DNA of 64,000 nucleotides from Pelagicoccus albus (GTDB taxonomy: Bacteria; Verrucomicrobiota; Verrucomicrobiia; Opitutales; Opitutaceae), in assembly GCF_014230145.1 (NCBI RefSeq), contig NZ_JACHVC010000012.1, forward strand, positions 1,307,001-1,371,000, in the 5' to 3' direction. The position numbers were made by a program, and so were the translations under genes. A model generated the notes under the pieces. The model saw nothing but the letters and a program-made list of their open reading frames with translations, made no database searches and was not told the DNA's origin. Numbering within the stretch: the first letter of the stretch is position 1; the number at the start of each line of letters is the position of its first letter. Shown one piece after another: positions 17,801 to 26,356 of this stretch.

Positions 17801-18014
17801 TTTGGATCATGGCATCAGACCAGTAGTCGTCCAAGCGAATGGTTTTTTCGTAGTCCTTGTGGAGGGTCCGGGCGAATTGGAAAGCGGCTCCGATGGTTAT
17901 GAAATTAAGCGCTACCAGAGTGAAGTAGGCTTGCTTCCACTTGTGGGTAATCTCTCGGATTTTCGCTTTTGGAGAGTTCTGGCCTGCAGGGGCGTTGTCG
18001 GGAGGGAGGGGCAT
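14880..18014 (-). CDS. hybrid sensor histidine kinase (PAS-HisKA-HATPase-REC-REC-HPt)
   Basis: From the ATG at 18014 the product is about 1044 residues; a TTG at 18029 would add five. It has a membrane span near residues 30-50, a helical sensor region of about 170 residues and a second span near 215-235. A PAS domain follows (ITDTAGRITYANDRFCEVSQ, about 280-385), then HisKA with the phospho-acceptor in MSHEIRTPMN, and HATPase with GTGLGLSI. Next come two receivers (LIVDDHRLSQ with LVDEKMPD; LIVDDTELNQ with FMDCMMP) and a C-terminal HPt domain (IAHTIKGSAAECGA). It is a self-contained multistep phosphorelay of the BarA/TorS type. No cognate output regulator is adjacent, and the signal is unknown. 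Confidence 0.95.
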   Translation of the reverse strand: MPLPPDNAPAGQNSPKAKIREITHKWKQAYFTLVALNFITIGAAFQFARTLHKDYEKTIRLDDYWSDAMIQIVSLNDHLVSSNVPANRVFDTLDPTLERFRKGQANEKFKTDLNKIRTHLARAPNHIDQLERIESELDKIEAGYRILDAYAEAIFDSISFGQIETASSLMATMDIHASESSSMLTLLSHSISNLQEMDFANGQEKSKKLTQFEYLLLALIASILGITLFFGHKMSGFLNMQVTETEKSRERADTARHELRSQSFALDQHSIVAITDTAGRITYANDRFCEVSQYQRSELIGQDHRILNSGHHPKAMFVDMRKDLARGDVWKGEIKNRAKDGSHYWVDTTIVPYRDEAGHIYSYVAIRTDITEQIEAEQNLEAALQAANESSERAERANAAKSDFLATMSHEIRTPMNSIVGFANLLIESDLPDQSREFAKSILGSGQGLLSVINDILDFSKIEAGKLETESVPIDLRRVIGEAVELLSAQAEEKDLELLFQFSPGNNRSLISDPGRIRQIVINLVGNAIKFTRQGHVIVRVEPDPEKPSSFLRISVEDTGVGIPDQAQKHLFNKFTQADSSTSRIFGGTGLGLSICKHLVVKLGGQISLSSIQGEGSTFWFSLPAKADEESPNAESQNQIVPGIRILIVDDHRLSQELIQTQLEPWGFSCDTASSAVEAIEKIARAQRESKVYQVALVDEKMPDTDGIALAKQIKASHPDIRLVALASNASLVGGVRFAEVGYENFVMKPLIWPERLKEALECALSANTRQNSATRLGKQSAFGSAPQGNYRILIVDDTELNQVLLRTIFEEKFGYKTDTAANGQEAIEAWRERPYDAIFMDCMMPIVDGFEATRLIRSEEIAKRIKRTPIIALTANALVGDAQSCFDCGMDDYLTKPIAPEKLAFSLNRWLPEGEQTKGRLTLETPKQNKANDYLDITRLESLFPTGDGMIEQILSTFSRNISELVEKLAKTKDPEKIANIAHTIKGSAAECGARPLSKAAQGVEKAIKERHSELLPDLLQTFGKTAIATLNEISKALELREP

Positions 18015-18273
18015 ACGAGTCTTGTTCAATAGATTCGGCTGAAATCAGGTCACAATCTAGCTAAGTTGACTGCGTTAGCAGCTTTTGAAGGCTTTTTAGC
18101 CAAGGTAATAGATTGCTTGCCCCTTTGTAGCGTGGATCTGAAAGCGGTCCTTAAGTTTTTCCTCGCCTCGTGTATTCTGAAGTTAGCCCAACTTATAGGG
18201 GTCAGGCTCGCTCCTCACTTGTCTTTCTCGGGAAAGTCCTCTAGCCGTTCGAGTCCTCACACATTTACGACAA

Positions 18274-19500
18274 ATGAAAGTTAAGAAAGTAGGTATCCTC
18301 ACGGCAGGCGGTTTGGCCCCTTGTCTATCCTCAGCAATCGGTGGTCTCATCCAGCGCTACACGGAGATCGATCCGGATGTGGAGATCATTTGCTACAAGA
18401 ACGGCTACTATGGGCTGCTCAAGGGCTTGAGCTACCAAGTAACCCCAGAAGTCCGCAAGAATGCTGGCAACTTGCACCTTTTCGGCGGCAGCCCGATCGG
18501 CAACAGTCGCGTAAAGCTGACTAACATCAAGGACTGCGTTAAGCGCGGTCTCGTGAAGGAAGGCGAAGATCCACAGAAGGTTGCGGCTGACCAGCTGGTC
18601 AAGGACGGGGTCGACGTGCTGCACACTATCGGCGGAGACGACACCAACACTGCGGCTGCGGATTTGGCAGCGTATTTGGCCAAGAACGATTACGCCCTCC
18701 GAGTCATCGGTCTCCCCAAGACCATCGACAACGACGTGTATCCTATCAAGCAGTCTTTGGGCGCATATACAGCGGCCGAGCATGGCGCTAATTACTTCGA
18801 AAACGTGGTAGCGGAGCACAACTCCAGCCCACGCATGTTGATCGTGCACGAAGTTATGGGCCGTCACTGCGGGTGGCTCGCTGCTTACACCGCCTACGAG
18901 TATCACAAGCGCCAAAAGTGCCGCTACTGGGTCCCTGAGCTGGGTTTGTCTCGCGAACGCCACGACGTGCACGCGATCTACGTGCCAGAGCTTAGCATCG
19001 ATCTGGAAGCGGAAGCGGCTCGCCTGCGCAAGCAGCTCGACGAGCATGACGCGGTAAACATCTTCCTCTCGGAAGGCGCAGGTGTGGCGGATATCGTAGC
19101 CAAGAAAGAAGCGGCTGGCGAAGAGATCGTTCGCGATGCGTTTGGTCACGTACAGCTCGACTTCATAAACCCAGGAGCCTACTTCGCCAAGCAGTTCAAG
19201 GAAATGATCGGAGCTGAAAAGGTATTGGTACAAAAGAGCGGCTACTACTCTCGTGCCGCCGCAGCCAATGCTCAGGATCTCAACCTCATCAAGAGCTGCA
19301 CGGACAAGGCTGTTGAAGCTGCATTTGCCGGTGAGAGCGGTGTTATCGGGCATGACGAAAACAACCGTGACATCCTTCGCGCTTGCGAATTCGAACGCGT
19401 GGCGGGCGGAAAGCCTTTCAACACCGAAGAGCCTTGGTTCAACGAATTGCTCTCCGAGATTGGTCAGCCAAAAGGCACCGTGCTCGATACCAGCCACTAA
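18274..19500 (+). CDS. pfp: PPi-type 6-phosphofructokinase (diphosphate-fructose-6-phosphate 1-phosphotransferase)
   Basis: A 408-residue phosphofructokinase of the PfkA fold. The active-site motifs are intact: GGDDT (120-124), PKTIDND (148-154) and EVMGRHCG (193-200). Asp as the second acidic residue of GGDDT, and Lys in PKTIDND, are the accepted marks of pyrophosphate rather than ATP use. The enzyme therefore probably phosphorylates fructose 6-phosphate reversibly with PPi in glycolysis and gluconeogenesis. It is a monocistronic gene with a bidirectional terminator behind it. A second PFK paralogue lies 5.5 kb downstream at 24951. Confidence 0.93.
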   Translation: MKVKKVGILTAGGLAPCLSSAIGGLIQRYTEIDPDVEIICYKNGYYGLLKGLSYQVTPEVRKNAGNLHLFGGSPIGNSRVKLTNIKDCVKRGLVKEGEDPQKVAADQLVKDGVDVLHTIGGDDTNTAAADLAAYLAKNDYALRVIGLPKTIDNDVYPIKQSLGAYTAAEHGANYFENVVAEHNSSPRMLIVHEVMGRHCGWLAAYTAYEYHKRQKCRYWVPELGLSRERHDVHAIYVPELSIDLEAEAARLRKQLDEHDAVNIFLSEGAGVADIVAKKEAAGEEIVRDAFGHVQLDFINPGAYFAKQFKEMIGAEKVLVQKSGYYSRAAAANAQDLNLIKSCTDKAVEAAFAGESGVIGHDENNRDILRACEFERVAGGKPFNTEEPWFNELLSEIGQPKGTVLDTSH

Positions 19501-19532
19501 GGCTTAGCATCTAGCGCATTGATTTAAAAAAC

Positions 19533-19567
19533 AAAGGCCGGAGCGATGAATTCGCTCCGGCCTTTTT
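19533..19567. terminator. bidirectional terminator between pfp and the pilus ATPase gene
   Basis: A long perfect stem (AAAGGCCGGAGCGA / TCGCTCCGGCCTTT) has T-runs on both sides when read in the respective directions. It lies between two convergent stop codons (19500 and 19576) and can serve both genes. Confidence 0.92.
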
Positions 19568-19575
19568 GTGTAAGA

Positions 19576-21288
19576 TTATTCTGAATACTCAGGAACTGTT
19601 ACGCGTTCCACTTCCTCAAGAGTGGTCAATCCCAGAAGGGCCTTTTTCAAGCCGTCCTCTCTGAGGCTTTTCAGTCCGAGGCGTTTGGCCTCCGCGTGGA
19701 TAGCGCTGACCGGCTGGCTCGAGGAAATAAGCTCTCTCATGCGCTCGGAGACTTCAACGATCTCATGTACTCCGACTCGTCCTTTGAAACCGGTATGGTG
19801 GCAGTGCTTACAACCCGTGCCTCGATAGAATGGAATCGTTGGGTCGATCGTTTCCTTGGTGAAGTACTGCTCCAGCAATTCGCGTTTTGGGAAATAGCTT
19901 TCTTTACAGGAATCACAGATTCTTCCTACCAGTCTTTGCGACATAACGCCGTTTAGAGCTGGAGCTACCATGTATGGGTCCACTCCCATTTCTACGAGTC
20001 GGAGAATCGCTTGAGTCGCACTATTGGTATGAAGCGTGGTCAATACCATGTGCCCGGTGAGGGCTGCCTCTGTGGCAATCTTTGCAGTTTCCAAGTCGCG
20101 AATTTCACCCACGAGAATTATGTCAGGATCTTGTCGCAGAGCGGAACGTAGGATCGCGCTGAAGTCTAGGTTGATATTGTGGCGGACTTCGAAGTGGTTG
20201 ATTCCAGGGAGTTGGTACTCGACTGGATTCTCGATGGTCATCAAGTTCTTGTCGCGGTCATTTAAGTAGTCCAATGCTGAATACAGCGTGGTCGTTTTAC
20301 CCGAACCGGTGGGCCCTGTTACGATGAACACACCATTCGGTTTGGAAACCGCGGTACGGAAGCTCTTCATGTTGCTTTTTGCAAACAGGAGCTCGTCGAA
20401 ATTAGGCAGGCCCTTTTTACCGGCTTGGCCGAGAAGTCGTATTACCGCCTTTTCGCCGTGAAGAGCGGGACAGGTGGAGATACGGAAGTTTTGGCTAAAG
20501 GTGCCAACCTCTACACTGAATCGCCCGTCCTGTGGCATTCGGGTTTCCGAGATATCGAGTTCTGATATGAACTTCATACGTACCATCAGGGCGGTATGCG
20601 CTTTGACAGGGATCTCCACGATATCGCGTAAGTGACCGTCAACGCGGAAGCGAATCTTAGCGTGATCCTTATGAGCTTCCATATGGATGTCGCTAGCTCG
20701 TTGCTTGAAAGCGTTGTAGATCACATGGTTGGCCAGCTCTACTAGGGCGTTGTTTTTGACGAGCTCGAGTAGGGTGTCGCGGCCCTCTGCGGCTTGCGTT
20801 TGTCCGCTCGTGTAGGCTTCGAGCGTCTTAAGCGCCTCGTCGAAAGATATGTTCGACTGGTAGGTGATCTCGATGGCGTGGGAGATGTCCTCCGGATGAC
20901 CATATACGGGACTGACTCGTTTTTGAAGGAAGCGTTCTAGGGATTCGATGAGATTGCGATTGGTCGGATCGCTCATCGCCATCGTTACGTATCCGTCGAA
21001 CTCATACAGTGAAATGGCTTGGATCTTCTTTGCCATTTCGAGCGGGATACGCTCTTCCTCTGGGTATGAAATTTTTATGGAAAGCGGGTCGACGTAGGTG
21101 GTGTTATTGGCTCGAGCCCACAGCTCACCCACTGGGTCTTTGCGCATGAAACCCTTTTCGATGATTTCGAAAAGCATTCCAGAATGGTCCTGCTTGAACT
21201 TGCTGGTCAGCGAGCTTAATGTCTTCTCGTCAAGCTTCTTGGATTCGGTCAAAAGCTCGACGAACTTGTCGCATCTAATTTCTCGCAT
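19576..21288 (-). CDS. PilB/GspE-type secretion/pilus assembly ATPase
   Basis: A 570-residue GspE/PilB-family ATPase. Residues 1-150 form the N-terminal MshEN/T2SSE-N-like region and the remainder is the hexameric ATPase. Visible motifs are Walker A GPTGSGKTTT (325-334), the Asp-box region MTIENPVEY, Walker B-like DIILVGEIRD (389-398) and the His-box TGHMVLTTLHTNSA. A zinc-type tetracysteine C-x2-C...C-x2-C is at 458/461 and 493/496. It powers assembly of a type IV pilus or type II secretion pseudopilus. Its ATG overlaps the end of the 64-residue gene by 14 bases, with GGAGG upstream inside that gene, so the two are translationally coupled. No other pilus gene is in the window. Confidence 0.94.
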   Translation of the reverse strand: MREIRCDKFVELLTESKKLDEKTLSSLTSKFKQDHSGMLFEIIEKGFMRKDPVGELWARANNTTYVDPLSIKISYPEEERIPLEMAKKIQAISLYEFDGYVTMAMSDPTNRNLIESLERFLQKRVSPVYGHPEDISHAIEITYQSNISFDEALKTLEAYTSGQTQAAEGRDTLLELVKNNALVELANHVIYNAFKQRASDIHMEAHKDHAKIRFRVDGHLRDIVEIPVKAHTALMVRMKFISELDISETRMPQDGRFSVEVGTFSQNFRISTCPALHGEKAVIRLLGQAGKKGLPNFDELLFAKSNMKSFRTAVSKPNGVFIVTGPTGSGKTTTLYSALDYLNDRDKNLMTIENPVEYQLPGINHFEVRHNINLDFSAILRSALRQDPDIILVGEIRDLETAKIATEAALTGHMVLTTLHTNSATQAILRLVEMGVDPYMVAPALNGVMSQRLVGRICDSCKESYFPKRELLEQYFTKETIDPTIPFYRGTGCKHCHHTGFKGRVGVHEIVEVSERMRELISSSQPVSAIHAEAKRLGLKSLREDGLKKALLGLTTLEEVERVTVPEYSE

Positions 21289-21469
21289 CGCTGTCGTCCT
21301 CCAAGTTAAAGAAGCTTCCTATCGCGTCTTGCTCTAGGAGTTCTCGGTTTTGGGCAGCGCTATCGAACTCTTCTCTAGCGGCCTTGTAGAGTGCTTTCAT
21401 GTCGTACGTGACGATAAGGTCGTCGAGGGAACGTACTACAACCTCTTGTGTTTTTTCTGAGTCAGACAT
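21275..21469 (-). CDS. 64-residue acidic protein coupled to the pilus ATPase
   Basis: A short acidic protein (for example SLDDLIVTYDMKALYKAARE, then a Glu/Asp-rich end) with no hydrophobic segment. Its last 14 bases overlap the ATPase start, and it begins 20 bases after the response-regulator gene, so it is firmly embedded in the operon. No family is recognised. Its position between a CheY-like regulator and the ATPase suggests a small adaptor, but this is inference only. Confidence 0.75.
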   Translation of the reverse strand: MSDSEKTQEVVVRSLDDLIVTYDMKALYKAAREEFDSAAQNRELLEQDAIGSFFNLEDDSDARN

Positions 21470-21489
21470 TGCCTAGAGCGATGGTGGGC

Positions 21490-21888
21490 TTACTTGCTGG
21501 TTGCGGTCGGGGTGACCTTGGATAGGATCTTCAGGAGGTGGTCTTTGATACTCTCCGGCGATTGCGTTTTGAGAATGTAGTAGATGGCCCCGTGCTTCGC
21601 TGTTTCCTCGATGGAATCGCGTGTAGCCACGGCTGTAAGCATAACAATTTTGGCCTCTGGGTTGATGGTACGGATGTGTTTGAGGGCATCGATTCCGTTC
21701 ATCTTGTTCATGTTTATATCGAGCAGAACGATGTCAGGATTGTATTCCTGATACGCTTCGACTGCATCCATACCGTTTTGCATCAGATAGATCTTCGGGA
21801 TGCCAATATCGGTGAGGAGCAGTTTGAGGAAGGTGCGCATGTGCGCTTCGTCATCGGCGATGAGAGCTGTCAATTTGCTGTAGTCCAT
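21490..21888 (-). CDS. CheY-like single-domain response regulator
   Basis: A 132-residue stand-alone receiver domain. The acidic pocket D12-D13, the phospho-acceptor D57 (LLDINM), T85 (LTAV) and K107 (ILKT) are all present, so it should be phosphorylatable. There is no output domain; regulators of this kind act by binding a target protein. The start codon overlaps the stop of the upstream kinase gene (TAATG), and the downstream genes are the 64-residue protein and the PilB/GspE ATPase. Control of pilus or secretion activity is a reasonable inference. Confidence 0.93.
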   Translation of the reverse strand: MDYSKLTALIADDEAHMRTFLKLLLTDIGIPKIYLMQNGMDAVEAYQEYNPDIVLLDINMNKMNGIDALKHIRTINPEAKIVMLTAVATRDSIEETAKHGAIYYILKTQSPESIKDHLLKILSKVTPTATSK

Positions 21889-23054
21889 TAAGGGATACGT
21901 TTAAGTTTTATTTTGAAATGTGCTCCGCCTTCAGGGCGGTTTTCTACTGAAATTTCACCTCCGTGACTGGTGACTATCCGCTTCACCACGTAGAGGCCGA
22001 TTCCGCTAGTCGATTCACCGGCGGTAGGCATGTTTGAAGTTCTGCTGAATTCGCGGAAGAGCTTGTCGAACTCGTCTTCGGGGATCCCGGGACCACCGTC
22101 TTTCACTGAGAGAGCGATCCATTGATCTTCAAAGCGCGTTTCCAGACGGATCTCTGTTTCTCGGGGTGAGAACTTGATCGCATTGGTGACCAGATTCTCG
22201 ATGGTACGCATGATGAGACGCTTATCGATGGAGGCCAGAGCGCCATCTGTGGAATCAGTGTGAGAGATTGCGATGGATTTCTTTTCGGCAGCAGGTTGCT
22301 GTAGGAGGCAGGTTTGCTCCATCAACGCTGCGGGGGCGAGTTGCTCTTTCGAAAGGTCGAAGTGGTCCAACTCGATTTTCGATACGTCGAGGAGGTCCTC
22401 CACGAGAGTGAGCATGTTTTCGCTGGCATCTATGATACAGCGTACCATTTCCTTTTGGCTCTCGTTTAAAGTGCCGAATTTCTCTCCGTCTAGGTATTGC
22501 GAAATTCCACGGATGGAGGCGAGTGGGTTGCGCAGATCGTGAGAGGCGACGCTCAAGAAGCGGGTCTTGGAAGTGTTTTGCTTGTGCAAGGTGTTGATCT
22601 TGCGTTTGGCCTCGTTGCGGGCCCTGAACTCTTCGATTTGCCGTTTGCAGCGGGTCAGCAATTCAGCTTTCCGGATCGGTTTTACCACATAGTCGTTTGC
22701 TCCGGCTTCGAAAGCTCTGCTCATGGTATTGAGCTCTGTGCTTCCGGTGAAAATGATAATCGGGATATCGGAGGTATCTTCGTCGCTTTTCAGCCGCTGG
22801 CAAAGGGTGATACCGTCTTCGCCGGGCATATTGACGTCGCACAGAATGAGTTCCGGCTTTTTCTCAGAGATTAGGGATCTGGCTTCTTCCGCTCTGAGCG
22901 CCGCCAAGGTCCCGTAATCCGCTTGTTTCAGAAACTTGCTGACGATGCCCTGGGTGGTTCGATCGTCGTCGATCACCAGCACGAGGTTGCTGCAGACCTC
23001 TGTGAGCGGAGGGAGGTCTTTTTCGGCTGTTTCATTTGTAGAGTTTGAAATCAC
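21888..23054 (-). CDS. hybrid kinase with N-terminal receiver (REC-HisKA-HATPase)
   Basis: A 388-residue soluble protein with a GTG start. The N-terminal receiver (about 20-145) has D29-D31, phospho-acceptor D73 (LCDVNMP) and K125 (VVKP). It is followed by HisKA with H172 in VASHDLRNPLAS and a HATPase domain with NLVTNAIKFS, DGGPGIP and GIGLYVVKR. With no membrane span or PAS domain, it probably takes its input through the receiver from another kinase. It is the first gene of an operon with a CheY-like regulator, a small protein and a pilus-type ATPase. Confidence 0.93.
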   Translation of the reverse strand: MISNSTNETAEKDLPPLTEVCSNLVLVIDDDRTTQGIVSKFLKQADYGTLAALRAEEARSLISEKKPELILCDVNMPGEDGITLCQRLKSDEDTSDIPIIIFTGSTELNTMSRAFEAGANDYVVKPIRKAELLTRCKRQIEEFRARNEAKRKINTLHKQNTSKTRFLSVASHDLRNPLASIRGISQYLDGEKFGTLNESQKEMVRCIIDASENMLTLVEDLLDVSKIELDHFDLSKEQLAPAALMEQTCLLQQPAAEKKSIAISHTDSTDGALASIDKRLIMRTIENLVTNAIKFSPRETEIRLETRFEDQWIALSVKDGGPGIPEDEFDKLFREFSRTSNMPTAGESTSGIGLYVVKRIVTSHGGEISVENRPEGGAHFKIKLKRIP

Positions 23055-23152
23055 GACAGTGGGATTGGTGTTTCTTCCGGTGGATCATCGGCCAAAGCCT
23101 GTCGCACTTTAGGGGAGTTGCCTGTGCTCTGGGCCCGGATCTCGGATAGGCA

Positions 23153-23185
23153 CAAAAAAGCCCGTCCGGTGTGCGGGACGGGCTT
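23153..23185 (-). terminator. rho-independent terminator of glyS
   Basis: The 10-bp stem AAGCCCGTCC / GGACGGGCTT is followed on the minus strand by six T residues. It lies 50 bases beyond the glycyl-tRNA synthetase stop and separates it from the kinase operon. Confidence 0.92.
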
Positions 23186-23235
23186 CTAAGTTTTGATTTT
23201 TTTGTAAATCTGGCTTTTTGGCCGAGGGCGAATGG

Positions 23236-24741
23236 CTAGAACAAGGATTCGTCGAGGAATTTGTAGAGCTCCTCTTCGCTGATTCGCTTTTGCTCGGTGG
23301 TATCTCGGTCGCGAAGAGTGACGGTGCCATCCTTCTCAATCGTATCGAAATCGATGGTGACGCACCAAGGGGTACCCGCTTCGTCTTGGCGACGATAGCG
23401 TTTTCCGATGGCTCCCGCAGTATCCCAGAACACGTTGTAGCGGCGGGACAGTTTCTCGAAGATGGATCGTGCGCGCCCGACTAGCTCCGGCTTGTTCTTG
23501 AGCAAAGGAAGTACCGCGACCTTGTACGGCGCGATGCGTGGGTGGAATTTCATCACGGTTCGCTTCTCGCCGCCGACTTCGTCCTCTGTGTAGGCGGCCG
23601 TGAGCAGAGCCAATAGGAGACGGTCGACGCCGAGCGATGGCTCGATGACATGCGGGATGTACTTCTTCTTGGCCGTCTCGTCGAAGATTTCCATAGGCTT
23701 ACCGGAGTGTTCGGCGTGCTGAGTGAGGTCGAAATCGCCTCGAGCCGCGATGCCCCAGAGCTCTTGCTCTCCAAATGGAAACTGGAAGGTGATGTCGGTG
23801 CAGGCCTTGGCGTAGTGCGCCAATTTCTCGTGAACGTCACGGCCCAGCATTTCCTCTGGAAGGCCGACCGAGATGAGCCAATCGTGGCAGTATTTGATCC
23901 AATCTTGATGGATTTCGGACCAATCGCCGTCGGGAGATACGAAGTATTCGATCTCCATCTGCTCGAATTCGCGGGAGCGGAAAATGAAGTTCTTAGGCGT
24001 AATTTCGTTGCGGAAGGCCTTGCCGATCTGAGCGATACCGAAGGGAATCTTCACGCGGCCAGTATCGACGACGTTCTTGTAGTTGGCGAAAATGCCTTGA
24101 GCGGTCTCTGGGCGCAGGTATGCGACCGCGGAACTGTCGCTGAGAGCCCCAACCTTGGTTTCGAACATAAGGTTGAACTCGCGAGGAGCGGTAAGGCTGC
24201 CCGGTTCTCCCGTCGCGGGCGAAGGGATGAGGGCCCATTCGGATTCATCCGCTTCGGTGTACTCTTTAAGTTCGATCGGAGCGAGTTCCCCTTGATGGCC
24301 GCCCTTGCGTTTCATTTTCTCCGCAGCGGCTTCGGCGTCGGCTTGCATGTTGCCGTCTTCCAGAATCGATACGTAGCCAACCTTTTCTCCGTCCACGATG
24401 ACCGGCGCGTAAAAAAGCTGGTCGGCCCGGTAGCGCATCTTGGAAACCTTACAGTCTACCATAGGATCGGAGAAACCGCCTACGTGGCCGGAGGCGACCC
24501 AGATCTTAGGAGACATGATGATGGAGGAGTCCAAGCCCTCGATATCCTCACGGCGGTGGACCATATCTTTCCACCATGCGTCCTTGATGTTTTTCTTCAA
24601 TTCGACGCCGAGTGGGCCGAAATCGAAAAAGCCGTTATAGCCGCCGTAGATTTCCGAGGACTGGAAAATGAACCCTCTGCGTTTACAGACGGCTACGATG
24701 GCATCCATGAGTGGATTTGCTGATGCTTTTGATTTGGCCAT
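23236..24741 (-). CDS. glyS: glycyl-tRNA synthetase, single-subunit (alpha2) type
   Basis: From the ATG at 24741 the product has 501 residues, starting [20 protein letters not shown]. The frame to 24879 only adds an unrelated leader. Class II motifs are visible: [20 protein letters not shown] near the N-terminus, [10 protein letters not shown], the motif-2 region [20 protein letters not shown] and the motif-3 region [16 protein letters not shown]. The anticodon-binding domain begins at about [14 protein letters not shown]. It attaches glycine to tRNA-Gly in one polypeptide, unlike the alpha2beta2 enzyme of many Gram-negatives. It is a single gene with its own terminator. Confidence 0.96.
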   Translation of the reverse strand: MAKSKASANPLMDAIVAVCKRRGFIFQSSEIYGGYNGFFDFGPLGVELKKNIKDAWWKDMVHRREDIEGLDSSIIMSPKIWVASGHVGGFSDPMVDCKVSKMRYRADQLFYAPVIVDGEKVGYVSILEDGNMQADAEAAAEKMKRKGGHQGELAPIELKEYTEADESEWALIPSPATGEPGSLTAPREFNLMFETKVGALSDSSAVAYLRPETAQGIFANYKNVVDTGRVKIPFGIAQIGKAFRNEITPKNFIFRSREFEQMEIEYFVSPDGDWSEIHQDWIKYCHDWLISVGLPEEMLGRDVHEKLAHYAKACTDITFQFPFGEQELWGIAARGDFDLTQHAEHSGKPMEIFDETAKKKYIPHVIEPSLGVDRLLLALLTAAYTEDEVGGEKRTVMKFHPRIAPYKVAVLPLLKNKPELVGRARSIFEKLSRRYNVFWDTAGAIGKRYRRQDEAGTPWCVTIDFDTIEKDGTVTLRDRDTTEQKRISEEELYKFLDESLF

Positions 24742-24950
24742 AAGGGCAGTGAAAATGGCGTTTCGCGGGGGTGGGTCAAGGTGAAGAATGGAGATTGACG
24801 AATTCTCGGCTGAGATTTCCGCAATTGATTGGTTCGGCTTGGCGCTCGCTATTTTTGCGAGGTGGGCAGGCATCTCCAAATATGAGTTGCCATGCGGATA
24901 GGGATGTCCTTTGTCTTGCCAGTTACTAACGTTTAGAACCTTTTCTCAAC

Positions 24951-26210
24951 ATGTCGGAATTAGAAGGAAATTGCCTTGTTTGTCAGTCGGGTGGTCCCAC
25001 TGCAGTCATTAATGCTAGCCTCGCGGGCGTAATCGAAGAAGCGCTTAACCACGAGTGCATCGAAGAGATATACGGTGGCCTGAATGGTGTCGTAGGTGTG
25101 TTGAATGAGGATCTCGTCGATTTGGCTGCGGAATCGCAGCAAGTGATCCGCCTGCTCAAGTCCACGCCGGGTTCCGCTCTTGGCACCTGCCGCTACACGT
25201 TCAAAAAGGAAGAAGATCTCGAGCGCGCTTTGGAAGTCTTCAAGGCTCACGACATTCGTTACTTCTTCTACATCGGCGATAGCGAGTCGATGGCTATGAT
25301 CGACAAGCTCGATGAGCTCGCCAAGTCCGAGGGCTACGAGATGAGAATCTTGGGAATTCCCAAGACCATCAACAACGATATCTCCGCTACCGACCACACC
25401 CCTGGTTACGGAAGTATGATCAAGCATGTGGCCACCACCGTACGCGAAATGGCTGCCGACAATGAATCAATCGGCAAGGGCGACTACGTATCCATTCTCG
25501 AGGTGCAAGGCCGTAACTCTGGCTGGATCGCCGCTGGTTCTGCTCTCGCTAAGCGTCGTGACCATCCACATGATGCCCCGCATATAATTTTGCTCCCAGA
25601 AGTTGTCTTCAATCCTGAGAAGTTCATCGCAGATGTTCAGAAGGTACTCGCTCGCGAGAAATTCTGTCTCGTTGTGACTGGAGAAGGTCTTGTCGACATG
25701 AACGGTAACTATGTCTCGGCCAAGGCATCCAGCAGCGACGCTTTCGGACATGTACAGCTCGGTGGAGCGGGAGAATTTCTGCGTGGAGTGATTGAGGCAA
25801 ACCTCGGTGTTTCGGCTCGCTCCTGCAAGCTCGGCGTAGCGGGTCGCGCGGCAGCCCACAATGCTTCCCAAGCCGACTCTGACGAAGCTTACCTAGCCGG
25901 TTCCGCCGCAGTGATCCAGGCTGTCGAAAACGGCAAGAGTGGTAAGATGATCACGCTGCAACGTGCTGAAGCAGACTCTTACAAGTGCGAAACTGGATGG
26001 GTCGATTTGGCGGATGTGCCTGCAACTTCGAAGCAGTTGCCAGCCGATTGGATCAACGATGATGGCGTGAGCATGAACTTTCCGTTCGTGAAGTACGCGA
26101 CGCCTTTGATCCAAGGTGAAGTTCCTATCGTTTGGGAAAATGGTCTCCCAGTTTTCGCGAAGCTCAAGGGCGCTCGCGTGGACAAGGTTCTTGCGGCCTA
26201 CGAGATGTAG
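24951..26210 (+). CDS. phosphofructokinase-family paralogue with altered active-site motifs
   Basis: A 419-residue PfkA-fold protein (VCQSGGPTAVINASLAGVIE at the N-terminus; DAFGHVQLGG later) of the short PPi-PFK group. The usual GG(D/N)D(S/T) loop reads IGDSESM (108-114). The catalytic motif PKT-I-D-ND reads PKTINND (137-143), so the Asp that acts as catalytic base is Asn. EVMGRN reads EVQGRN (184-189). The fold and phosphate-loop residues are kept. It may be an inactive or regulatory PFK subunit, or may use a different substrate. It is transcribed alone and followed by a terminator; an intact PFK gene lies nearby at 18274. Confidence 0.88.
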   Translation: MSELEGNCLVCQSGGPTAVINASLAGVIEEALNHECIEEIYGGLNGVVGVLNEDLVDLAAESQQVIRLLKSTPGSALGTCRYTFKKEEDLERALEVFKAHDIRYFFYIGDSESMAMIDKLDELAKSEGYEMRILGIPKTINNDISATDHTPGYGSMIKHVATTVREMAADNESIGKGDYVSILEVQGRNSGWIAAGSALAKRRDHPHDAPHIILLPEVVFNPEKFIADVQKVLAREKFCLVVTGEGLVDMNGNYVSAKASSSDAFGHVQLGGAGEFLRGVIEANLGVSARSCKLGVAGRAAAHNASQADSDEAYLAGSAAVIQAVENGKSGKMITLQRAEADSYKCETGWVDLADVPATSKQLPADWINDDGVSMNFPFVKYATPLIQGEVPIVWENGLPVFAKLKGARVDKVLAAYEM

Positions 26211-26238
26211 GACTTCGCAGCGTACACCTAAAATTTCG

Positions 26239-26280
26239 AACCCTCGAGCCTTAGCGGGCCGAGGGTTATTTTTTTGTTTT
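26239..26280 (+). terminator. rho-independent terminator after the second PFK gene
   Basis: The stem AACCCTCG / CGAGGGTT with a 13-base loop is followed by a long T-rich tail. It ends the PFK paralogue transcript before the antiporter gene. Confidence 0.9.
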
Positions 26281-26356
26281 TTGGCTGGGGGTTCTGATCG
26301 TGCCACTATCGGTTTGCTAGCGAGTGACTTAGCCGCTTTCTTACGGACTGCCTTCT

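Noticed and set aside
18066-18284. 72-residue frame upstream of pfp
   Set aside because: It overlaps the pfp start, has no ribosome-binding site, and its composition looks non-coding.
18331-19497. 388-residue open frame antisense to pfp
   Set aside because: It exactly mirrors the intact phosphofructokinase gene, which has all its motifs, and it shows no recognisable protein features.
23650-24723. 357-residue open frame antisense to glyS
   Set aside because: It lies wholly within the well-supported glycyl-tRNA synthetase gene and its translation lacks domain features.
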